Source: Pseudomonadota bacterium (lineage in GTDB: Bacteria; Pseudomonadota; Gammaproteobacteria; Xanthomonadales; Xanthomonadaceae). Taken from it: a stretch of 17,508 nt of DNA. Position numbers and translations under genes: made by a program. Shown piece after piece: positions 1-6,051 of this stretch. Numbering within the stretch: the first letter of the stretch is position 1; every line of letters begins with the position of its first letter. Location: positions 1-17,508 of the forward strand of contig JAEWFH010000036.1 in NCBI GenBank assembly GCA_023388955.1. Reading direction: 5' to 3'. The notes beneath the pieces are model-generated. The model saw nothing but the letters and a program-made list of their open reading frames with translations. It did not search any database and was not told where the DNA came from.

Positions 1-2143
1 ATCCGGAACCGCCCACGCCAAGGACGCTGCTGCCCGAACCCATGGCCGTCGCATAGTCGGCGCCGGCCAGCGCGTCGGAGCCGGCCGCAGTCGCCTCCTC
101 GCCATCGACGAACGCCTCGCCCTCGCCGGTCGCCTTGAAGTAGCGGGTGTGCTCGGTCGCCTGCTCCAGCTGCGCAAGATTCACCGCGTCGGTGCCCTCG
201 GTACCGGCGGCGACGTTGGTGACCTGGCGCTCGCTGCCGACATCGCCGACGGACACGGTGTTGGCACGGTCGGTATAGGAGTTCGCACCCAGGGCGACGC
301 TGTTGTCAGCGTCCGCGTAGGCCAGGAAACCGACGGCAGTGGAGTCCAGGGCGGCGGCGTAGCTGCCACTGCCCAGTGCGCTGGCGCCATCCTGGGCGGC
401 GGAAGCCAGCGTACCCAGCGCAGTGGACTGCACGCCGGTCGCCTCGGCGAGGGTGCCGGTGGCGGTCGCACCCAGGCCGGAGGCGATCGCACCGTTGCCC
501 AGCGCGGTGGAGGCCATGCCGGAGGCTTCGGTGGTCTGCAGGATCAGCCCCGGGAAACCGATGATCAGGTCGCCGTAGTCGGCGATGCCGCCGACCGCCA
601 GCCCGTAGTCGCCGCTCGCGTCGCTGCCGTATCCCACGGCGGTGCCGTAAGTGCCGGTGACCGAGCTGAAGGCACCGACGCCGGTCGCATAGTCGCTGTC
701 GACGAGGCTGCTGTACCCCACTGCGGTCGACTGCAGGCCATTGGCCATGGCCGCTGCGCCACTGGCAAGGCTGAAGGCGCCCCAGGCCTGGGCGCCGGCG
801 CCGAATGCCGAAGCCCCGACCTCCCCGGTCTGGGTGTACTGGTCAAGCAATATCTCCCCGGTGGCCGGATCCTCGTAGTAGAGCCAGCCACCCACGGCCG
901 TGCTGGAGTCACCCTCGGCGACCGAGCCGTACCCGGACGCATTGGAGTAGATGCCCCAGGCCATGGCCCCGCTTCCGAAGGCCGAGGAACCGAAGCCGGC
1001 GGCATTTGCGGCGGAACCGAACGCGCTGCCGTAATCGGTCGCGAACGCATTGGACCCGGAGGCCACCGCCTCCTCGCCGCCGACGAAGGCTTCGCCCCCG
1101 CCACTGGCCTTGAAGTAGCGGTCGGTGTTCTCGGCCACCTCGGCGACTTCGTTGAGCTGGCCGAGGTTCACCGCATCGGTGTCCTCGGTGCCGGCGGCGA
1201 CGCCGGTGACCTGGCGTCCGCCAACCGCCACGGTGTTGTCGCGGGTGGCGGTCGTGTTGTTGCCCAGCGCGACGCTGTTGGCGCCGCTGGCCTCCGACCC
1301 GCTGCCCAGCGCGATGCTCTCGCTGCCGCTGGCGACGGCGTCACCGCCCAGCGCGGTGCTGCTGAAACCGCTGGCCTCGGAGAAGTTGCCGACCGCGGTG
1401 GAGTTGAAGGCACTGGCGTCGGAGAAGCCGCCGACCGCCGTGGAGTACCCGCCGTCGGCGGAGGCGGACTTGCCCAGCGCCACGGAGGAGTAGCCGGCGG
1501 CGCTGCTGTCCACGCCCATGGCGACGCTGCCTCCGCCCGCGGCGTCGGCCCCGGAACCCGCCGCGACTGCTTCGTTCCCGCCGGCGCTGGCCGAACCCTC
1601 GCCGTTGGCCTGGAAGTACTGCGCGGTCTCCTCGGCGACGTCGGCGACTTCTTCCAGCTGGGCCAGGTTCACCGCGTCGGTGGCTTCGGTGCCTGCGGCG
1701 ACGTTGGTCACCTGGCGCTCGTTGCCTTCGAAACCCACCGAGACGGTGTTTTCACGGTCGGCAATGGATCCGGAGCCAAGGGCAACCGCTCCCTGCGCCA
1801 CGGAGATGGCCCCCGTTCCGATGGCAGCCGTGTCGTCGCCGACCGACGTGGCGCCTGCACCCAGCGCCATCGAACCGTTCCCCTGGGCCCGCGACATTGC
1901 ACCCACCGCGGTGGCCCGGGGACCGTTGGCCGTGCTGAATGCACCGATCGCGGTGGCCAGCGGTCCGGTTGCCACCGCGCCAGTGCCGCAGGCGAGGTCG
2001 GTGGAGCCGGCTTCGCACTCCTGCGCTGCGACGGTCGGCACGCTGAGTACGCTCAGGGCAGCGACAAGGGCCAGGTACAACGGGGCGCGGTGCGGCGCCC
2101 CGGCGGCGTTGCGACGACGGGATTTCGACTTCGAGACGGACAT
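1..2143 (-). CDS. Trimeric autotransporter adhesin, YadA-like head/stalk (partial, C-terminus outside window)
   Basis: Reading the minus strand from ATG at 2143 gives an uninterrupted frame of 714 codons to the left edge. The start is supported by a GGGGAG Shine-Dalgarno about 8 nt upstream. Residues 1-41 form a signal peptide: basic n-region (KSKSRRR), hydrophobic core LYLALVAALSVL, likely cut near VAA-Q. The rest is built of YadA-type head repeats of about 14 residues with the pattern S-x-A-(V/L)-G, e.g. STAVG, SVALG, STALG. Three head-to-stalk connector (HIM) modules carrying DAVNLxQL lie near residues 142-162, 310-329 and 639-659. Such proteins trimerise, are exported by type V secretion and bind host, surface or sister cells. 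The C-terminal membrane anchor is not visible. Two cysteines (C43, C52) sit just after the signal peptide, and the head has two non-repeat insertions (around residues 415-440 and 520-535). The family is certain; the ligand is unknown. Confidence 0.93.
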   Translation of the reverse strand, partial: MSVSKSKSRRRNAAGAPHRAPLYLALVAALSVLSVPTVAAQECEAGSTDLACGTGAVATGPLATAIGAFSTANGPRATAVGAMSRAQGNGSMALGAGATSVGDDTAAIGTGAISVAQGAVALGSGSIADRENTVSVGFEGNERQVTNVAAGTEATDAVNLAQLEEVADVAEETAQYFQANGEGSASAGGNEAVAAGSGADAAGGGSVAMGVDSSAAGYSSVALGKSASADGGYSTAVGGFSDASAFNSTAVGNFSEASGFSSTALGGDAVASGSESIALGSGSEASGANSVALGNNTTATRDNTVAVGGRQVTGVAAGTEDTDAVNLGQLNEVAEVAENTDRYFKASGGGEAFVGGEEAVASGSNAFATDYGSAFGSAANAAGFGSSAFGSGAMAWGIYSNASGYGSVAEGDSSTAVGGWLYYEDPATGEILLDQYTQTGEVGASAFGAGAQAWGAFSLASGAAAMANGLQSTAVGYSSLVDSDYATGVGAFSSVTGTYGTAVGYGSDASGDYGLAVGGIADYGDLIIGFPGLILQTTEASGMASTALGNGAIASGLGATATGTLAEATGVQSTALGTLASAAQDGASALGSGSYAAALDSTAVGFLAYADADNSVALGANSYTDRANTVSVGDVGSERQVTNVAAGTEGTDAVNLAQLEQATEHTRYFKATGEGEAFVDGEEATAAGSDALAGADYATAMGSGSSVLGVGGSG
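71..262 (-). repeat. HIM/connector module, copy C of adhesin
   Basis: This 64-codon unit runs from NTVSVG through ERQVTNVAAGTEG and DAVNLAQL to RYFKATGEGEAFVDGEE and ends with SDA. It starts 975 bp after copy B because the head section between them is nearly twice as long. New head repeats begin again after it, so at least one more head/stalk section is expected left of the window. Confidence 0.85.
1046..1237 (-). repeat. HIM/connector module, copy B of adhesin
   Basis: This 64-codon unit runs from NTVAVG through RQVTGVAAGTED and DAVNLGQL to RYFKASGGGEAFVGGEE and ends with SNA. It starts 513 bp downstream of copy A in gene direction. It is closely similar to copy C in the RYFKA-x-G-x-GEAFV part, which suggests duplication of a head-plus-connector module. 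Confidence 0.85.
1541..1750 (-). repeat. HIM/connector module, copy A of adhesin
   Basis: This 70-codon unit begins at NTVSVG, passes through ERQVTNVAAGTE and DAVNLAQL, and ends with a short stalk-like stretch (QYFQANGEG) and EAVAAGSGA. It is the first of three related units in the adhesin gene and marks the head-to-stalk transition known from YadA-family proteins. It differs from the other two copies by 6 extra codons. Confidence 0.85.
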
Positions 2144-2193
2144 GCGGTGGTCTCCCCTGTGCTTCCTGTGTGGGTGCGCAACCCGCCCTGTTC

Positions 2194-2209
2194 CGTGACG
2201 TGTGTCACA
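2194..2209 (-). promoter_or_regulatory. Candidate CRP/Clp-type site 50 bp upstream of adhesin ATG
   Basis: On the minus strand the site reads TGTGA-CACACG-TCACG, matching 9 of 10 conserved positions of the CRP consensus TGTGA-N6-TCACA. Clp, the CRP homologue of xanthomonads, recognises the same consensus. Its closeness to the start codon means it would lie in the leader if the promoter at 2375-2403 is the real one, or would serve a closer promoter that I could not identify. Confidence 0.45.
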
Positions 2210-2374
2210 TGGATCCAGGTGGGCCCGGGTGCTCATGCAGCCGCAGTTCAGCCACGGCCACGCCCCGAAAGCGATAGCACAGAAGCTGACCTGAAGCGCA
2301 ACAAGGAATGACCTATCGCGTCACCATGGGACGAAACTATCCCCACAAGTGCCTGATATAAAACAGGAAATGTC

Positions 2375-2403
2375 ACTTTATGTCGAAAATTAAGTGACGT
2401 CGA
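2375..2403 (-). promoter_or_regulatory. Candidate adhesin promoter
   Basis: On the minus strand, TCGACG (2398-2403) and TAAAGT (2375-2380) are separated by 17 bp. Each matches 4 of 6 positions of the sigma-70 -35 and -10 consensus. The -35 lies inside the CRP/FNR-type palindrome. A transcript from here would have a leader of about 220 nt. This is a pattern match only. Confidence 0.3.
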
Positions 2404-2408
2404 TCACC
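2392..2408. promoter_or_regulatory. CRP/FNR-type palindrome, copy 1
   Basis: The sequence AAGTGACGTCGATCAC (2392-2407) is an imperfect dyad that fits AGTGA-N6-TCACC (8 of 10 of the CRP/Clp consensus). A 15/16 identical copy lies at 16177-16192. It sits about 250 bp upstream of the adhesin start, at the edge of an AT-rich stretch. Confidence 0.45.
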
Positions 2409-2459
2409 CTCTGACGCGGTGCGTCATAGTCGCCATTTTGCGCAGCATGAGGCGCACCC

Positions 2460-2475
2460 GGGCCCTTCCGGGCCC
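2460..2475 (-). terminator. Candidate hairpin after rep
   Basis: GGGCCC arms at 2460-2465 and 2470-2475 enclose a 4-nt loop that reads GGAA (a GNRA tetraloop) on the minus strand, about 52 bp past the rep stop. There is no T-tract directly after it, so it may only stabilise or pause the transcript. Confidence 0.35.
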
Positions 2476-2527
2476 AGAACAGGGTTTACAGGTGATTCAG
2501 CGCCGTGGAGAGGGGGCGAAGAGCGGC

Positions 2528-4507
2528 TCAGGCGTCCAACAACGCCCGGATCGCCGCCAGCCCGGCGCTGGCCCGTTCCTTCTTGTGCTCGGCATCGGCG
2601 GCCGGATCGGCGCCATCGCGCTGGATCTCCGCGGCCGGCAGCTCGTCGAAGAACCGGCTGGGCTTCAGGCGCAGCACCTCGCCCCATTTCTGTGCCCGCA
2701 CCGAGTGCGACAGCCACAGCCGCTCCTTGGCACGGGTGATGCCGACATACAGCAGCCGGCGCTCCTCGTCGATGCGGCCTTCCTCGATGCTGGCCTCGTG
2801 CGGCAGCGTGCCGTCCTCGACGCCGACGATGAAGACATAGCGGAACTCCAGCCCCTTGGCCGCGTGCAGGCTCATCAGCCGGACCTGGTTGCCGGCCTCG
2901 CCCTTGTCGGCATGCGACAGCAACGCAAGCTGCGCCGCGAGTTCGCCCGGGCCTGCGCCCTTGCCGCCGTCGAACCACTCGGCCAGCTCCTCCAGGTTCT
3001 GCCTGCGGCGCTGGAAGCCGGCCTCGTCCCGGCACTGCGCCCGGATCGACTGCAGCAGCCCGGAGCGATGCGCCAGCTCGCGCACCAGTTCCGAGGGCGG
3101 CAACCGCTGTGCGTCCGCGCGCAGGCCACGGACGATGCCGGCAAAGCCATCGAGCGCATTGGCCGCGCGCGGGGCCAGCTGCTTGAGCGCACCGACCGAT
3201 TCGATCGCCCGCGCCATCGGCATGTTGGCGTTGCGGGCCAGTTCCGCCAGCTTCGCCAGCGTGGTCGCGCCGACCTCGCGCTTGGGATTGGTGACCGCGC
3301 GAAGGAAGGCGGCATCGTCGTCCGGGTTGGCGACCAGGCGCAGCCAGGCCAGCGCGTCCTTCACCTCGCCGCGCTCCAGGAACGCGGTCCCGCCGGTCAG
3401 GTGGTAGGGAACGCGCACCAGCTGCAGCGCCTTCTCCAGCGCGCGCGACTGGAAATTGCCGCGAAACAGGATGCAGAAATCACTCCACGGCGCCTGCCGG
3501 GCGGTGGCGATGAACTCGATCTCGGCGGCGACCTTCTCCGCCTCGTGGGCGGCGTCGCGGCACTCCCAGATGCGGATGCGCTCCCCGTCGGCCTGGTCGC
3601 TCCACAACGTCTTCGGGTGCTCGTGCGGGTTGTGGGCAATCAGCGCGTTGGCGGTGCGCAGCACGCGGTTGGAGCAGCGGTAGTTCTGCTCCAGCTTGAC
3701 CACCCGCAGCGCCGGGTAGTCCTGGCCGAGCGCGAGCAGGTTGTCCGGGTTGGCGCCGCGCCAGGCGTAGATCGACTGGTCGTCGTCGCCCACGCAGGTG
3801 AACAGCCCGCGCTCACCCGCCAGCGCCTTGAGCAGCCGGTACTGGGCGTCGTTGGTGTCCTGGCACTCGTCCACCAGCAGGTAGCCGATGCGCTCGCGCC
3901 AGGCCAGCGCGCACTCCGCATCCGATTCCAGCAACTGCACCGGCAGGCGGATCAGGTCGTCGAAGTCGACCGCGTTGAAACTGCCCAGACGGGCCTGGTA
4001 CAGCGCATACACAGAGGCCGCATCCACCTCGCGGGCGCTGCGCGCCTCGGCCATCGCCTGCTCGGGCGACAGGCCGGCGTTCTTGGCCCGCGAGATCAGG
4101 TTGCGCACGTCGTCGACCGCGTCCGGCTTGGCGCCGGTGCCGACCAGGTCCTTGATCTGCGCGGCCGAGTCGTCGGCATCGAAGATCGAGAACCCGCGCC
4201 GCAGGCCGAGCTTCGCGTGCTCGATCTGCAGGAACTTCAACCCCAGGGCGTGGAAGGTGCAGATGGTCAGCCCTTCGGCCGCGTCCCCGCGGATGCGCTT
4301 GGCGACGCGCTCGCGCATCTCCTTGGCCGACTTGTTGGTGAAGGTGATCGCTGCGATGCGCCTGGCCGGCATGCGGCCGGAGGAGATCAGGTGGGCGATC
4401 TTTTCCACGATCACGCGCGTCTTGCCGCTGCCTGCGCCGGCGAGCACGAGCAGGGGGCCGTCGGTGTGCAGGACGGCATCACGTTGCTGGGGGTTGAGAC
4501 CGTGCAT
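2528..4507 (-). CDS. rep: ATP-dependent DNA helicase Rep (UvrD/Rep, superfamily 1A)
   Basis: The 659-residue protein is a 3'-5' DNA helicase that restarts replication forks and clears DNA-bound proteins. Walker A GAGSGKT is at residues 24-30, motif Ia ITFTNKSAKEM follows at about 54-64, and the TFHALGL segment at about 84-90. Walker B is LVDECQD (211-217), motif III GDDDQSIYAWRG (240-251), motif IV LEQNYR (272-277), motif V SLHAAKGLEF (546-555) and motif VI VGITRA (588-593). From memory, the N-terminus and the TPHxxGLxF-like segments align with E. coli Rep better than with UvrD, and the length is close to Rep's 673. The Walker B variant has Cys where Tyr or Phe is usual (DEYQD/DEFQD). The start at ATG 4507 has no clear Shine-Dalgarno but gives the standard Rep N-terminus. 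It is divergent from the Sel1 gene with 110 bp between them. Alternative: a UvrD paralogue, less likely. Confidence 0.93.
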   Translation of the reverse strand: MHGLNPQQRDAVLHTDGPLLVLAGAGSGKTRVIVEKIAHLISSGRMPARRIAAITFTNKSAKEMRERVAKRIRGDAAEGLTICTFHALGLKFLQIEHAKLGLRRGFSIFDADDSAAQIKDLVGTGAKPDAVDDVRNLISRAKNAGLSPEQAMAEARSAREVDAASVYALYQARLGSFNAVDFDDLIRLPVQLLESDAECALAWRERIGYLLVDECQDTNDAQYRLLKALAGERGLFTCVGDDDQSIYAWRGANPDNLLALGQDYPALRVVKLEQNYRCSNRVLRTANALIAHNPHEHPKTLWSDQADGERIRIWECRDAAHEAEKVAAEIEFIATARQAPWSDFCILFRGNFQSRALEKALQLVRVPYHLTGGTAFLERGEVKDALAWLRLVANPDDDAAFLRAVTNPKREVGATTLAKLAELARNANMPMARAIESVGALKQLAPRAANALDGFAGIVRGLRADAQRLPPSELVRELAHRSGLLQSIRAQCRDEAGFQRRRQNLEELAEWFDGGKGAGPGELAAQLALLSHADKGEAGNQVRLMSLHAAKGLEFRYVFIVGVEDGTLPHEASIEEGRIDEERRLLYVGITRAKERLWLSHSVRAQKWGEVLRLKPSRFFDELPAAEIQRDGADPAADAEHKKERASAGLAAIRALLDA

Positions 4508-4617
4508 GGAAGTACGCTGGAGCAGGGGCCGCCCGCCCGGTGGGCACGCGGCGGGCCAGTCGCACAGTCTACCCGGCCGGGCTAGCCTGCACGCTGTATC
4601 CGGGGAACGTCATCAGC

Positions 4618-5382
4618 ATGGGATCCACGATGAAGCGGTTGGGCGCGCTGCTGTGCATGGCCGGTGCGCTTGCCACCCTGCCGTCCACCGCGGCAATGGC
4701 GGCCGGGCAGTCGACGGATGGCACGACCGCCGATCCACTCGTCGCCGAAACCGACCACATGAGCTACAGCGAGTTCGATGCCCGCCGGAGGCTGGCCGCC
4801 AACCTCCCCAACGAGCTGTCGCGCCTGTACGGCGTGGAGGCCGCGGTGAAGGGCGACTGGGGCGACGCGATACGGCACTTCCTGGAGGCCGCGCGCCACG
4901 CCGACAAGTATTCCCAGCACCGCATCAGCCTGATGTACTGGCACGGCGCCGGGGTCGCGCGCGACCCGGCCCTGGCGTATGCGTGGGCCGACCTGGCCGC
5001 CGAGCGCATGTACCCGCGGTTCGTGCTGCTGCGCGAGAAGATGTGGCTGGCATTGACCGGGGACGAACGCAGCCGCGCCCTCGACGAGGGGGCGGCCCTG
5101 TACGACCGCTACGGCGACGACGTTGCCAAACCCAGGTTTGCACGCGCCCTTTCGCGGGCGAAGCGGCACGTCACCGGCAGCCGCACCGGCTTCGTCAATC
5201 GCCTGGAAGCCAGCCATCCGGACAGCCAGCAGCCCGGGGCCGGCGGTGGTGCCGACCTCAGCGGGCTGTACCACGAGGCACGATGGGATCCCGACCACTA
5301 TTGGGCGATCGAAGATGCGGTGTGGAGGAGCGGCCACGTCGATGTCGGCGACCTGGAAGCACTTCCCGGAGACGCGCCCTGA
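4618..5382 (+). CDS. Secreted Sel1-like repeat protein
   Basis: From ATG 4618 the product has 254 residues; ATG 4630 (four codons later, with GGGA at a 6-nt spacing) is an equally good start, and the frame is open further upstream without a better site. MKRLGALLCMAGALATLPSTAAMA is a typical signal peptide, probably cut after AMA near residue 28, so the protein is periplasmic or exported. Residues about 78-130 form one clear Sel1-like (SLR) helical hairpin, with AIRHFLEAARHADKYSQHR followed by LMYWHGAGVARDPALAYAW. A second, weaker unit may follow. The C-terminal third (after about 185) is rich in Gly, Asp and His and shows no motif I recognise. Sel1 repeats usually mediate protein-protein contacts. 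The stop is 38 bp before tdk on the same strand, so the two may be co-transcribed. The precise role is unknown. Confidence 0.8.
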   Translation: MGSTMKRLGALLCMAGALATLPSTAAMAAGQSTDGTTADPLVAETDHMSYSEFDARRRLAANLPNELSRLYGVEAAVKGDWGDAIRHFLEAARHADKYSQHRISLMYWHGAGVARDPALAYAWADLAAERMYPRFVLLREKMWLALTGDERSRALDEGAALYDRYGDDVAKPRFARALSRAKRHVTGSRTGFVNRLEASHPDSQQPGAGGGADLSGLYHEARWDPDHYWAIEDAVWRSGHVDVGDLEALPGDAP

Positions 5383-5420
5383 GCCGCCAGGTACAACGGC
5401 GCCAACGCTAGAATCCGCCG

Positions 5421-6041
5421 ATGGCCAAGCTCTACTTCTACTACTCGGCGATGAACGCCGGGAAGACCACCACGCTGCTGCAGTCCGCCCACAACTACCG
5501 CGAGCGCGGCATGCGGGTGGCGATCTTCGCCCCGCGGCTCGACGACCGCGCCGGCACCGGCACGGTGGCCTCGCGCATCGGCCTGAGCGCGGAGGCGACC
5601 GCGTTCACCGCCGCCGAGGACCTGCAGGCGATGGTGGCTGCCGACATCGCCGCCAACGGCGCGCTGCACTGCGTGCTGGTGGACGAGGCACAGTTCCTGT
5701 CGCGAGCACAGGTCTGGCAGCTCAGCGAAGTGGTCGACGCCTTCCACATCCCGGTGCTGTGCTACGGCCTGCGCACCGACTTCCGCGGCGAGCTGTTCGA
5801 AGGCAGCCAGCACCTGCTGGCCTGGGCCGACGAGATCAGCGAGATCAAGACCATCTGCCACAGTGGCAGCAAGGCGACGATGACCGTGCGCGTGGACGGG
5901 CAGGGGCGGGCGGTGCGCGATGGACCGCAGGTCGAGATCGGCGGCAACGAGCGCTATGTCTCGGTCTCCCGCGCCGAGTACAAGCGCGTGGTCCGCGGCG
6001 AAGGGGTGATCGAGCCACTGCAGCCCTCCCTGCCGCTGTAG
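5421..6041 (+). CDS. tdk: Thymidine kinase (type II TK1-like)
   Basis: The 206-residue enzyme transfers phosphate from ATP to thymidine in the pyrimidine salvage pathway. The start MAKLYFYYSAMNAGKTT contains the P-loop (SAMNAGKT, residues 9-16). VLVDEAQFL (85-93) supplies the Walker B region and the catalytic base Glu89. LCYGLRTDFRGELFEGSQ (113-130) is the lid/base-recognition region, and GGNERYVSVSRAEY (174-187) lines the thymidine pocket. From memory the protein aligns end to end with E. coli Tdk (205 aa). The structural zinc site is largely lost: of the E. coli ligand positions C145, C147, C182 and H185, only the first is kept (C146), and the others are S148, S183 and E186. No strong Shine-Dalgarno is visible. 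The gene converges on the kinase gene with only 10 bp between stops. Confidence 0.96.
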   Translation: MAKLYFYYSAMNAGKTTTLLQSAHNYRERGMRVAIFAPRLDDRAGTGTVASRIGLSAEATAFTAAEDLQAMVAADIAANGALHCVLVDEAQFLSRAQVWQLSEVVDAFHIPVLCYGLRTDFRGELFEGSQHLLAWADEISEIKTICHSGSKATMTVRVDGQGRAVRDGPQVEIGGNERYVSVSRAEYKRVVRGEGVIEPLQPSLPL

Positions 6042-6051
6042 CCGGTCCCGG

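Larger units (their letters stand above)
2144..2527. other. Intergenic region upstream of adhesin, regulatory
   Basis: No gene is supported here. The stretch separates two genes on the same (minus) strand, so it should hold the end of the rep transcript and the adhesin promoter and leader. It is much more AT-rich than the surroundings between about 2310 and 2410. It contains a GC hairpin (2460-2475), a 6-bp stem with a 3-nt loop (2412-2426), two CRP/FNR-type palindromes (2193-2209 and 2392-2408) and a 7-bp inverted pair GTCACTT/AAGTGAC (2372-2378 and 2392-2398). Confidence 0.7.

Noticed and set aside
1..2143. CRISPR-like or tandem DNA repeat array suggested by the repetitive sequence
   Set aside because: The repeats are degenerate at DNA level and in frame with a 14-residue protein periodicity; there are no constant repeats with unique spacers.
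149..2311. 720-codon plus-strand open frame over the adhesin region
   Set aside because: It is antisense to the adhesin. Its translation is low-complexity Gly/Ala/Arg without a recognisable fold, whereas the minus strand gives a signal peptide and regular YadA repeats.
2412..2426. TGACGC-GGT-GCGTCA small stem as an operator or terminator
   Set aside because: The 6-bp stem with a 3-nt loop has no T-tract and no known operator match; such stems are frequent by chance in this composition.
2438..4585. 715-codon plus-strand open frame opposite rep
   Set aside because: It mirrors the helicase codons in GC-rich DNA. The minus strand holds all helicase motifs in order, and the plus translation has none.
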